Below the pieces are notes generated by a model. That model had not been told where the DNA came from. It searched no databases and was given only the letters and a program-made list of their open reading frames with translations. From Oscillospiraceae bacterium (GTDB lineage Bacteria; Bacillota_A; Clostridia; Oscillospirales; Oscillospiraceae): a stretch of 64,000 nt of DNA. The stretch covers positions 1-64,000 of the forward strand of contig JAFXAV010000028.1 of NCBI GenBank assembly GCA_017516785.1. The letters are read 5' to 3'. A program made the translations under genes and the position numbers. Positions 57,801 through 64,000 of this stretch are shown piece by piece; positions within the stretch are counted from its first letter, which is position 1; each line of letters opens with the position of its first letter.

Positions 57801-58180
57801 CACTTATTGTCCTTGTACAGATAGATCAGAAGCATGGATGCGTCCTCAGAAGGGACTAGGTAAACAGTGTCAGCTTCGCCGGCTTCAGGAAGCACCTCAG
57901 ACAGTTCAGCCTTGAGCCGCTTACCAAGTTCCTCCGTGGTGTTCTTCTCCAGCGTTTCAATGGCTTCGGCGTTTTCCTTGATGGCATCATCATGCTCACC
58001 GATAGTCTTCTCTGCATCAGTCACTTTCTGCTCAGTTCCACTAAGCTTGTTGGAAAGCTCAGTGTACTGATTTCCAGCACCAACCAGAGCCGCTACCCAT
58101 TCCGCTTCAGTGCCAACGAAGCCTGCTTCTACGGCCATTGCATACGAGGTTACAGAACCAAGATCAATTTTATTCGGCAT
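51839..58180 (-). CDS. Giant mosaic tail fibre protein
   Basis: 2113 residues. N-terminus IDLGSVTSYAMAVEAGFVGT then coiled coil, KTEVDNLLKS repeats, several Ig-like beta domains, and a long enzyme-like part with CRFRGQGTSSMGYIDGGLNV and HWHLVFAYDGDTQMGNNN that recalls CotH kinases. Leucine-rich-like strands (LKTLVVGGCKKMRHLDIRNT), three InlB-B-type repeats and a C-terminal domain ending WWLRSPKGT...YGIAPGFSI (DUF6273/C-lectin-like) follow. It is the likely host-binding protein. Domain calls past the N-terminus are by eye. Confidence 0.88.
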   Translation of the reverse strand: MPNKIDLGSVTSYAMAVEAGFVGTEAEWVAALVGAGNQYTELSNKLSGTEQKVTDAEKTIGEHDDAIKENAEAIETLEKNTTEELGKRLKAELSEVLPEAGEADTVYLVPSEDASMLLIYLYKDNKWVQVGGAGTGDGTIDEEALSTALASYYTKTEVDNLLKSLDLSDFYTKDEVDELLETVPAAVDVEKNTTDIAELKEQLALVGVSIQSLEDEDGTVRQYLVSSTGERLGDAIVSTGGGGGSTATSIISVTMAEDNPSSVEIGKPCPISFWWTSVYPDGGSTGNGTIEFSVKSGTTTTRCASRTLGQATTDEDPITFDFGQWLRSGNNTIIIKITDSEGNSTSRRMTVTAQVLTLEVDYDWTTVNSGDAAVRWRVGGSSGVTMHATLANQPVATVNSPTVGRWQTLTIPHKEHGAYRLRLWTTLEMDDGSVITSSITGFDIIFADADITKVLIASDFSTEEPLQQYTAQSVNYFVYDPLAEQVDVTRLVDGEVYAEDEAVERLMQEWKWKPTESGQHAISIRAGLDENQTTRNFVVTVNGVDIPESVQEVATYALKFNPAGHQNSDTDPLAGICKDSAGNEIACTVNDGFDWTSGGIQYDELGNPYFCIMSGDRLTIDYAPFAVDCKPTGRHIKICFNTTEVANRATPWLSCVDSAAAGNAVGLVMTPTSATISSEQNQSLSTRYMYDRNKYFDLPEIEMDINIQKSSQKRLIQYWMGGCPAQVIQYTADDGFAQNEASKLVIGSDECEVHLYLLKIAENSWEDEEITDDWIMNAPSGEEMVSRYQRNDIYATDGTLDFDKLPESLVKVVIHADQWTIGKDKANYITGTVDFYIDGKHGTAQCRFRGQGTSSMGYIDGGLNVDIDLLSEITWDDGTTTVGLALTENSIPITYMNYKVNIASSENYKNMLYAADFQEFNPYLRPARVANPNVRDTMEFRMAVMCFHNTNSDTVWAGSTEYAPGATALYAVGNLGNSKKNLEAMGEGVTDEYIDTECLVECDENTSGYHLMQDPVPDDDEVTFYSKGIAYAFRYPDGDETEAMKASFRRLQRWVVSTCTEPDKITGEALDEIYIVENGVVSYKLDSNGIAVTVYDSQSRPRKVVENCPYDTEQIEVDGVFYTVLPLDAEGNEVTGYSHDTEAYRLGKFLQEFDDYFIFDSIAYHYHVTHQFTMADNRAKNTFYGTEDGVHWHLVFAYDGDTQMGNNNSGDLTLDYGLEDIDILGGGYVFNGARHTLWVNMRKLYDKTSPYYNAEWYNRMRDSYQTAETAGAWDPIRRLNKIKAWVAMIPEVLWRDDARKKYMNPLYNSDNASYLAKCNGPLLDTTAQFIIENQPYFASMWQTAANREQLVTVRGYTPAEYPEGYTPSSAVTLTAFAKCYLSVDYDGDLKQPVRLNPGESATFDQGDVKLNDTPVYIPGAQLISSMSTLSRMYPGFCDFNKLVNCQRIEVGEGGDYRNQNLKTLVVGGCKKMRHLDIRNTSALTGTLDVSNSRELRTVYGQGSGVSGVSFAPGGRLQEYYGGSNVASIVAKTLRDVETFELEAYDSVTRVNIEQSPGIHTDVIMQKSSNVTRVRLTGINWNLTSTELLHRIHNLIGLDASGNDTEKAVLTGYVHLNQAKESELAKFASAWPLLEIECDMPIKEFTVTYMDADQSTVLHEEIYADGDAWVDPVAAGTIDVPQKAPEDRTGFTYAGWDQEPATITENLILIARYDTYPIVLVSWYQNDGVTLIYQKFVPSGWEYVDPVTTGEIGTPTIEPSVEYEYTYTGWDSTPTTVSEDIKVFATYSRSARKYTVRWHNYGGTTLYEETTLAHGSVEYPGDLNMTRPSHDNVQYLWLGEWDQDTTDVVCDMDCYPVFMECVLPKVTTVPTGWYIYSDNPDDNMVYTKSEFAAIMLSDLTTIKQYLAVGDKIKIALSTHVIGDTELIYQLNGFKHHRIADESNEFAATTWFPIGLLDTVKMMNDERTNNGGWAEMELRDWLNDTLYPELPVFWRCLIKKVKVLARVGGTSGQVATSEDYLYLISYAEAGFGTTDQLYLGEIDADAENITYSLYTDDNSRIKKKSNGEGESLIWWLRSPKGTSSSEFHVINNVGGGGTYYYTVTYEYGIAPGFSI

Positions 58181-59480
58181 ATTCTAAAATCAACCGTCCT
58201 TCCTCAGAAATTGTGAAATTCAAATCCTCGGACACATTATCGGTCCGGGTTTCGATAAGTCTGCCATTCACGATCTCAAAGTAGAAATAACCATTCTTCT
58301 CTGCGACCTGTTTGGCAGCTTCTGCATACAGCGCGGCATTTTCCTCACTCTCCGCAGCTTCAGAAGCACTGGTCGCAGCCGCTTCTTCAGATTCCTGAGC
58401 TTCAGTCGCCGCAGTCTTAGCTTCTTCAGAAGCCTGAACCGTCTCAGCGCCCAGACCTTCAATCTCTTCAATGGCAGTATCCTTTGCAGTGTTTACCGCT
58501 GCTACCGCTTCATCGACGTTCGCAACACTCTGGGCAGCTGCTTCTTCCGCTCTCAAAGCTGCGTTCTCGGCCTGCTGGGACGAAGTCTTGGCATCATTGG
58601 AAGCATCTTGGGAGTCCTGGGCATAGCCCTGAGATGCTTTGGCGAACAGTTCAGCCTGAACAACAGTCTCTTTCAGATCCTCAAGATCGCCGAGCTTCTC
58701 AAGTGCCTTGGCTGCATCAGCACATTCCTTTGCTTCTGCCGCTGCTTTCTTCGCTTCCTCAACGTACTGAGCTACGTTTTCGGCCGTTTCCTTGGCTTCG
58801 GATGCACTGGCTGCCGCTGCCTCCTTGATTTCTTCAACCTCAGATACAGCATCGGATGCCATATCTGCCGATTCCTTTGCAGACTCGGCAGATTTCTGTG
58901 CTTCTGCTGCGCTATCCGCTGCCTTCTTGGCCTCTTCTTCGGCTTTCAGAGCTTCCTCTCCGGCAGCCTTTTCATGGGCTTCGGCCTGCTCTGACGCTGC
59001 GATGGCAGCATCTGCCGCAGCCTGAGCTGCCTCAAGGACTTCCGTTGCGCCGTTGATAATGATAGAGCCAGTACCGTTCTTTTCCAGATTGTCTACTCTC
59101 TGCTCAAGCTGTGCCCAAACAGGCAGAGTCGGGTCGGTACTAGGGTCTCCGCTAGGATCTGTACCTGTGTTGATTCTGCCGATTCGAGCCCATGTGGTAG
59201 GAATCACCAGTACGCCATCGGCATTAACACCGAACAGGCCACACTCGCAATCGATACGAGGTTCTGCAAGGACTTCCCAGGGGATTTCTACGGAGGAGAG
59301 GTCAGGGTTCAATACATCACGAGTCACCGATCCTGCACGGAAGACGGCAGTGATACGCAGGTCATTCCACTTTTCGTCAACCTCAAAGGAAACTGCGGCT
59401 CCTACCATGCCAGAAGTAAGCGTGCAGATCTGCTCAACATCAATACAGGGGCCACGGACTTTAATTCTTGCTACTTTCAT
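58170..59480 (-). CDS. Tail fibre/baseplate protein with long coiled coil
   Basis: 436 residues. N-terminal BppU-like domain (MKVARIKVRGPCIDVEQICT), linker with repeated DPS/T, then about 230 residues of Ala/Glu/Lys repeats (AAQAAADAAIAASEQAEAHE) forming a trimeric stalk, and a small C-terminal beta tip. Overlaps the giant fibre start by 11 bp, so the two should work together. Confidence 0.85.
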   Translation of the reverse strand: MKVARIKVRGPCIDVEQICTLTSGMVGAAVSFEVDEKWNDLRITAVFRAGSVTRDVLNPDLSSVEIPWEVLAEPRIDCECGLFGVNADGVLVIPTTWARIGRINTGTDPSGDPSTDPTLPVWAQLEQRVDNLEKNGTGSIIINGATEVLEAAQAAADAAIAASEQAEAHEKAAGEEALKAEEEAKKAADSAAEAQKSAESAKESADMASDAVSEVEEIKEAAAASASEAKETAENVAQYVEEAKKAAAEAKECADAAKALEKLGDLEDLKETVVQAELFAKASQGYAQDSQDASNDAKTSSQQAENAALRAEEAAAQSVANVDEAVAAVNTAKDTAIEEIEGLGAETVQASEEAKTAATEAQESEEAAATSASEAAESEENAALYAEAAKQVAEKNGYFYFEIVNGRLIETRTDNVSEDLNFTISEEGRLILEYAE

Positions 59481-59515
59481 TTATGCCTCCTTTGCTACGA
59501 GGTTCACGCAGAGTG

Positions 59516-61102
59516 TCATTCGCCAAGCTGCTTATGGTACACATACCAGTAGTTATCGGTGTGCTTACCATTTTCTGGGTATGTGTCAGATGCTTTAGAT
59601 GCTACAAAGGAGTCGAATTCTGTGGGCGTGATTTCAACCAGCGTATCAAACGTTACAGATTTTCCGCCGTTACTCAGAGTTATATCAGTAATCGTAGCAT
59701 CTTCAGGGATAAAGTACACCTTACTCAAATTGGAGGAGTAATCGGACGATACGTATTTACCTAACATTGCCGAAGTCATTTCAGCAGCGGTGGGACCTGT
59801 CATTGAAGCAGGACTATCCAGCGAAAACTTACCGTCTGTGAGTGTGATAGAATCAGCATAGAAAATACGATGCGTGGTGGTTCCGCCGCCAATCGCATTG
59901 TTCTTAATAACCATAGTCTTGTTCGCATATTCTTTTTCCGCATAGGAACTAGGATTACCGTCATACTTCATCCAGACATACAGATTCGGCAGCTCCTCTA
60001 AGGTGATGATGCCAAGATTGGCCTGCGCTTCCTGCAAGTTAGATCCGCCATGGCCGCCGTGCTTCATAGGCAGCAGACCGGAGACACCGGGATTGATAGC
60101 CTTGGAACCATCGAAATCAGCACCAGTTTCGCTTGCAAGATTGACCGTTACCTTTCGGGCGGTTTCCAGTTTCACGGCCGAGTTGGCAGAGCCACCGACC
60201 GTTGCAGAGCCCGCATACTTCATCGCTCCGGTAATCGTCTTAACAAACTTAGGCGATGCCGCAATGCCATCGCTGGCACCATATTCCTTCGATGTGTCGT
60301 CGGTGATCTTTGCATGGCCGAAGTAGCTGTCGGTTGCCATACCATAAGCAGATCCAGTGGATCTATGGTTTTTGGGAGCCGCATCGATCTGCTCGCAGCT
60401 TACTGCGTGAGGATTCGTTTTGTTGGCGATATGGGAGATCAGATCCTTGACAGCACGAGCAATCTTACCGAAAGAGAGGGACAGCTTTTCACCGCTGGTC
60501 AATTCAGTAAGCGTTGTCGCAGCCGAGAACGTAGGTGTCTGATTGTTGGTAGAGACGTTCGGAACATTACCAAGGCCAACCTGAGCAGCAGTAACCTTGT
60601 GGGGATTCGAAGTGTCACTGGTATGGGCGTTGAGCTGATCTGCGGTAACATAGGTGATACTATGAACGATTGCAGACACATCGGCAGTTCCAGATACCGT
60701 CAGGGTTGTCTCCCACCGATGCGTGACGGATACGGTAGCTTCCGCACCGGGAACATATTCAGCCAGGTCTTCAGCATTACCATAGAAGCACATTACGCTG
60801 CCATAATCAGCGACATCAGGAAGCGTTGCAAAAATGCCAACTTCACGCCACCAGAAAGGGGCCTCCACGACACTATTAGTGAATTCACCCTTCAGGCTTA
60901 CGATATCTCCATCCCTCTGGAATTCAGAGATATCAATTTCCATCTCGGGAGTGATAAGGCTTGCCAGCCCTTCCCATTGGTCACTGCTGCCGCACTCGCC
61001 ACTGCCAATAGCAAAGTGCGTAAACTGCAGCCGTTCACCGGAAAACACTCTCGCCATGAGCGCTTTTCCGTTTTCTGTGATTCTAATTTTCGGAAAACTC
61101 AC
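59516..61102 (-). CDS. Phage tail fibre protein
   Basis: 528 residues. N-terminal attachment domain (FPKIRITENGKALMARVFSG, GSGECGSSDQWEGL), then collar-type repeats with TSDTSNPHKVTAAQVGLGNV and KTNPHAVSCEQI, then a fibre body. Typical of fibres next to baseplate J. Confidence 0.9.
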   Translation of the reverse strand: MSFPKIRITENGKALMARVFSGERLQFTHFAIGSGECGSSDQWEGLASLITPEMEIDISEFQRDGDIVSLKGEFTNSVVEAPFWWREVGIFATLPDVADYGSVMCFYGNAEDLAEYVPGAEATVSVTHRWETTLTVSGTADVSAIVHSITYVTADQLNAHTSDTSNPHKVTAAQVGLGNVPNVSTNNQTPTFSAATTLTELTSGEKLSLSFGKIARAVKDLISHIANKTNPHAVSCEQIDAAPKNHRSTGSAYGMATDSYFGHAKITDDTSKEYGASDGIAASPKFVKTITGAMKYAGSATVGGSANSAVKLETARKVTVNLASETGADFDGSKAINPGVSGLLPMKHGGHGGSNLQEAQANLGIITLEELPNLYVWMKYDGNPSSYAEKEYANKTMVIKNNAIGGGTTTHRIFYADSITLTDGKFSLDSPASMTGPTAAEMTSAMLGKYVSSDYSSNLSKVYFIPEDATITDITLSNGGKSVTFDTLVEITPTEFDSFVASKASDTYPENGKHTDNYWYVYHKQLGE

Positions 61103-61117
61103 TTCTTACCTCCTGTT

Positions 61118-61717
61118 CTAAGCGGTTTCGATCTCGTACTCTTCGACAGTCCACTTGGACTCCACTTCCTGCTGGTGAACGATACCAACATAGAACGGAG
61201 CTTCAATTTCGGTATCGGTTTGCATCAGTGCTGCAACACCAGCCGCCTTGATGATGGGCACCTGCATCAGGCCTCGAATATTACCGGATTCGGAGAAGCC
61301 CTTGATTGCCAGAATAATCGTGGCAGGAATATCCGGGTCTTCTCGGTAGGTGACGGCATCACCCTTCCAGAACATCTTGATGGCTGTAAACAGCGAACCG
61401 TATGTGCAATCGCAGGTGTTCTTCAGGATTTTGTAGATCAGGTACTGTCGGTACATTTCATCGTCTGTGGTATCCAGTGACGATGTCTTACCGGCGAGTT
61501 GGGCAGCTTCCATTCTGGTCATGCCTGCAATATCGCCGACTCCGTCAAGCTGTTTGCCAAAAGCCGTGTAAAGGCTGCGTTCATTGCGAAGCTGCTCATA
61601 AAAATCAAAAACCTGCTGAAGCTCGATTCCGATGACTTCAACAAGGCTTTCGATATGCGGCTTACCACGAAACTGCTCGGCGAGATCCTGTTTCAGCAGA
61701 GAAATATAATCAGCCAT
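61118..61717 (-). CDS. Baseplate/tail protein, DUF2612/gpI-like
   Basis: 199 residues. ELQQVFDFYEQLRNERSLYT, QLDGVGDIAGMTRME and DDEMYRQYLIYKILKNTCDC form the family core. It joins the baseplate to the fibre. Overlaps the J gene by 8 bp. Confidence 0.85.
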   Translation of the reverse strand: MADYISLLKQDLAEQFRGKPHIESLVEVIGIELQQVFDFYEQLRNERSLYTAFGKQLDGVGDIAGMTRMEAAQLAGKTSSLDTTDDEMYRQYLIYKILKNTCDCTYGSLFTAIKMFWKGDAVTYREDPDIPATIILAIKGFSESGNIRGLMQVPIIKAAGVAALMQTDTEIEAPFYVGIVHQQEVESKWTVEEYEIETA

Positions 61718-63161
61718 CGATAGCCACCTCGATCATATCCTCGGTGGTGAACGCCAGCTGTCTGGCCGTAACCTCGGCGATTCTGTCCGGGTAGCTGTCA
61801 GGCGTTCCTGCGGAGTCCTCTGTGGTATACAGGCCGATATCGATGTAACTGATACCGGAGCAGGCTTTGTAGAGCTCAGACATAAACTCCTGAGGAACAA
61901 CATCATATCCGGCAGCAAGAGAACCCACATTCTCCAGTACGACGTTTCGGAGCAGGTCGACGTAGTTAGGAGGAATAGTCTCATTCTTCTTCAGCGTGAT
62001 TCCGAGACGGAACCAGGTATAGACCACGGTAGGTCTGTTGAAGCGGATCGTGATATTCTCGTCGTAAGCACCAGCCAGTTCCACGACCGTATCACCATAG
62101 GTGTTGATGCCACCCGCCTTCTTTTCGAGGATCTGCTTTGCGATTTCGGTGGAGTCGCCTCCATCTACAACGATCTCGATGCTGTGTGGGGGGCGACCAT
62201 GTTCGTCGTACTCATGACTGGGGTTTTCGTAAGGAGCAACGCTACGGACGCCCTGGACATTGTTCAGGATCGCACTTCGGATGCTTTCGAGCATCATGGA
62301 AGATCGGTTGAAAATCTTATCAGCATAAGACTGTCTGAACTCCGTGTCGGTCTCCTCTTTCCGGCCAGCAATGTAACTGCAAAGATTGATGACACTCAGC
62401 AAACCGACGTCTGCCTTGACGATATTCGTAATGGTACGCTCGGGAAGCAGAATATCGCCTGTCTCTTCGGTGCCAAATGTGATAACAGAGGTCACCGTTT
62501 CGGTTGTCAGATTCTCAGACAAAACCAGAGAGTTTGAGGAGGTAATATCTTTTGCTTCGATGTGCAGGAGCAGTGCTTCTTCATCGACATAGGTATCGAA
62601 GTCCTCTGATTCGATGCCATCAGCCAGGCCGGTCAGAATAATGCGCTCATTCGCAGTGGATGGGGAAACAACCCATACAGCACCATTCACAGCTATGGTG
62701 TATACGTCATTTGCGGCAACAGAGGCCACCTTTATCACTGCTTTGTTGAAGGACGTTCTGGTAATCGTCTTGGCATCGGACAATGTGAGTCGGGTTGTCG
62801 GGTTCATGGTCGTGGAAATCATCGTACCCGCTGCCAGAGTAGTGCCGTCCTTACCAGTACAATGGATGGGATAGTAGGACTTGGCCGCAGTTTCACGAGC
62901 AGAACCGCCAAACTGAGCTGCATTATCCAGGCTGATACCTTCAGCAAATGTCGGGTACTGGGAGTAGTACACATCCTCGCCAAACTCCCAAAGCTCGGCA
63001 ATGCGGTCGGCAAAATTGGTCAGCAGATGACACAGCAAGGACTCGGGGTTCTGCCGTGTGTTCACGCCCCATCTATCAGAAAGATTGGCGTGAAGATCTG
63101 CCAGAATGGTATCAAGGCGTTTGATATTCGGCCCCTTCGGGGTCAATCCATATTCAGACAT
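61710..63161 (-). CDS. Baseplate J-like protein
   Basis: 483 residues. RWGVNTRQNPESLLCHLLTN, a gpJ core with KEETDTEFRQSYADKIFNRS, AILNNVQGVRSVAPYENPSH and the final IDIGLYTTEDSAGTPDSYPD. Forms the baseplate wedge of a contractile tail, which places the phage among myovirus-like ones. Confidence 0.95.
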   Translation of the reverse strand: MSEYGLTPKGPNIKRLDTILADLHANLSDRWGVNTRQNPESLLCHLLTNFADRIAELWEFGEDVYYSQYPTFAEGISLDNAAQFGGSARETAAKSYYPIHCTGKDGTTLAAGTMISTTMNPTTRLTLSDAKTITRTSFNKAVIKVASVAANDVYTIAVNGAVWVVSPSTANERIILTGLADGIESEDFDTYVDEEALLLHIEAKDITSSNSLVLSENLTTETVTSVITFGTEETGDILLPERTITNIVKADVGLLSVINLCSYIAGRKEETDTEFRQSYADKIFNRSSMMLESIRSAILNNVQGVRSVAPYENPSHEYDEHGRPPHSIEIVVDGGDSTEIAKQILEKKAGGINTYGDTVVELAGAYDENITIRFNRPTVVYTWFRLGITLKKNETIPPNYVDLLRNVVLENVGSLAAGYDVVPQEFMSELYKACSGISYIDIGLYTTEDSAGTPDSYPDRIAEVTARQLAFTTEDMIEVAIDG

Positions 63162-63510
63162 TCATCGTCACCTCCTCTCGGAAAGTTTCCTCGCTCACCG
63201 TACAGGTGTAAGCGAATGTAATCGTTCGCTTCTGTTTGTTGAATGTGACATCAGTTACTGATGCATCAGTTACATGATCGACCTTCATGATTTCATCCCG
63301 GATAAGCTGCCGAATGGTGATGAGGTTCGGGTTCTTAACGAACACATACTCAAACCAAGGGAAGCCGAGTTCCGGTGCAAGTCTCCACTCGTTGTAAATC
63401 CACCGAAGCCTTACCAAAACAGCCTGCCGGACGCTCTGTGTGATAAAAACATCGCCAGTATCCGACACCAGGATGTCGCCGCTCTGATCGAGCTTGATAT
63501 CTAACATCAT
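63154..63510 (-). CDS. Baseplate wedge protein, gp25-like
   Basis: 118 residues. TQSVRQAVLVRLRWIYNEWR, PELGFPWFEYVFVKNP and IRDEIMKVDHVTDASVTDV give the gpW/gp25 (DUF2634-like) pattern. RBS GGGGGAC before two ATGs. Confidence 0.88.
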   Translation of the reverse strand: MMLDIKLDQSGDILVSDTGDVFITQSVRQAVLVRLRWIYNEWRLAPELGFPWFEYVFVKNPNLITIRQLIRDEIMKVDHVTDASVTDVTFNKQKRTITFAYTCTVSEETFREEVTMNV

Positions 63511-63642
63511 TGTCCCCCTTTCAATACTTGCTATTGAATCAGCCTACCAGCCGCAGGAAATGACCTTCCATATCCTTGGGGGTAAGTTGTTGTCCACGAT
63601 TTTGGGGCCAGTTCCGCCCCGTGTGCAGCCTTGTGCAAAGCC

Positions 63643-64000
63643 TCAGCTGGAAGTCACGGTTCCTTCCACGACAAGATCGCCGCTCATTTTCACGACGGGG
63701 GCTTCGATAGCCACCTCGCCATCCGATACCGACAGCCGGGTTCCATTGACATCGACTATGATTGCGTTCTTCTGGCAGGCTTCAGCCATCACCTTGTTGG
63801 CTGTGTTGAACAGTCCCGGGATGCAGATTGCATTGGAAATATCAAATGCAAGATCCGTGTCAGTTTCCTGACCGTACATCCAGTAATCGAGCGACTGCTC
63901 TGAAATGATAATCAGGCAGCTGTCCCCTGCTTTCACGGGGTAAGCAATCGTCGCTTCGCCTCCCATGCCCTGCGGAAAAACTACGGGGACACCGGATATC
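63643..64000 (-). CDS. Baseplate spike protein, gp138 N-terminal type (5' part outside window)
   Basis: 119 C-terminal codons are present; the start lies past 64000. ISGVPVVFPQGMGGEATIAYPVKAGDSCLIII is the OB-fold core of gp138/gp5-type spikes, followed by SLDYW and a short needle-like tail (DVNGTRLSVSDGEVAIEAPV). The 132-bp gap to the next gene holds no clear second gene. Confidence 0.85.
   Translation of the reverse strand, partial: ISGVPVVFPQGMGGEATIAYPVKAGDSCLIIISEQSLDYWMYGQETDTDLAFDISNAICIPGLFNTANKVMAEACQKNAIIVDVNGTRLSVSDGEVAIEAPVVKMSGDLVVEGTVTSS

Larger units (their letters stand above)
5591..64000. mobile_element. Large prophage, late and accessory regions (right end outside window)
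   Basis: Tail, baseplate and lysis genes are followed by about 110 tightly packed small genes, nearly all on the minus strand, next to typical chromosomal genes. No integrase or att repeats can be seen. The left boundary is set by the last phage terminator; it could be as far left as 4.94 kb if the toxin-antitoxin pair is phage-borne. Confidence 0.85.

Noticed and set aside
53759..57859. 1366-residue open frame on the plus strand
   Set aside because: It is the exact antisense of the giant fibre gene, has no ribosome site and no recognisable domain.
63511..63642. Extra gene or TGA read-through after the spike protein
   Set aside because: All three frames stay open for about 100 bp, but none has a start codon with a ribosome site, and TGA is a normal stop elsewhere in the phage.

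Overview
The window joins a short stretch of Clostridia-like (probably Oscillospirales, gut-type Firmicutes) chromosome to the late and accessory part of a large integrated phage. Host assignment rests on the T-box-controlled valS, the tgt-yajC order, sigma-A type promoters and strong GGAGG ribosome sites. It is an inference, because no rRNA or other typing gene is present.

Positions 1-4.9 kb are chromosomal: the 5' part of valS with its T-box leader, a divergent family-2 membrane glycosyltransferase, yajC, tgt and a GNAT acetyltransferase. A YafQ/DinJ-type toxin-antitoxin pair with its own promoter and terminator (4.94-5.57 kb) lies at the junction.

From 5.59 kb to the window end almost everything runs on the minus strand and reads as phage. 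In transcription order, starting at the right edge: baseplate spike (gp138-like), gp25-like wedge, baseplate J, a DUF2612/gpI-like protein, a tail fibre, a coiled-coil fibre, a 2113-residue mosaic fibre, a DUF4376-like protein, then a lysis cassette (membrane protein, secreted peptide, amidase endolysin, two holin candidates) closed by a terminator at 48.0 kb. No integrase, terminase, capsid or replication gene is visible, so those must lie outside the window.

Between 47.5 and 5.65 kb about 110 mostly tiny genes are packed with 4-30 bp overlaps. Many carry zinc-knuckle cysteine pairs. Recognisable members include a SpoIIAB-like anti-sigma factor, an HD phosphohydrolase, an ASCH protein, a HAD phosphatase fused to a zinc ribbon, an ATP-grasp-like protein, Hfq, a GIY-YIG nuclease, a repeat-rich cytosine methyltransferase, a PemK/MazF-like protein, an HTH regulator, dUTPase, a YopX protein and an HExxH zincin. 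At least seven genes under 60 codons were found by hand translation.

The small-gene block is wired by shared DNA. Six near-identical promoters all have TTGACT, an exactly 16-bp spacer carrying a GGTAGGT-like core, and a weak -10. Eight TTACC-N4-GGTAA dyads occur, three at the same position just after the start site. A family of intergenic stem-loops pairs with different bases in different copies. The single plus-strand gene (DUF4236) has its own promoter and terminator and sits beside a near-perfect parS site. The most notable possibility is a phage RNA-regulatory programme, with Hfq, repeated structured RNAs and a common operator, combined with a sporulation-type anti-sigma factor. How these parts work together is inference.
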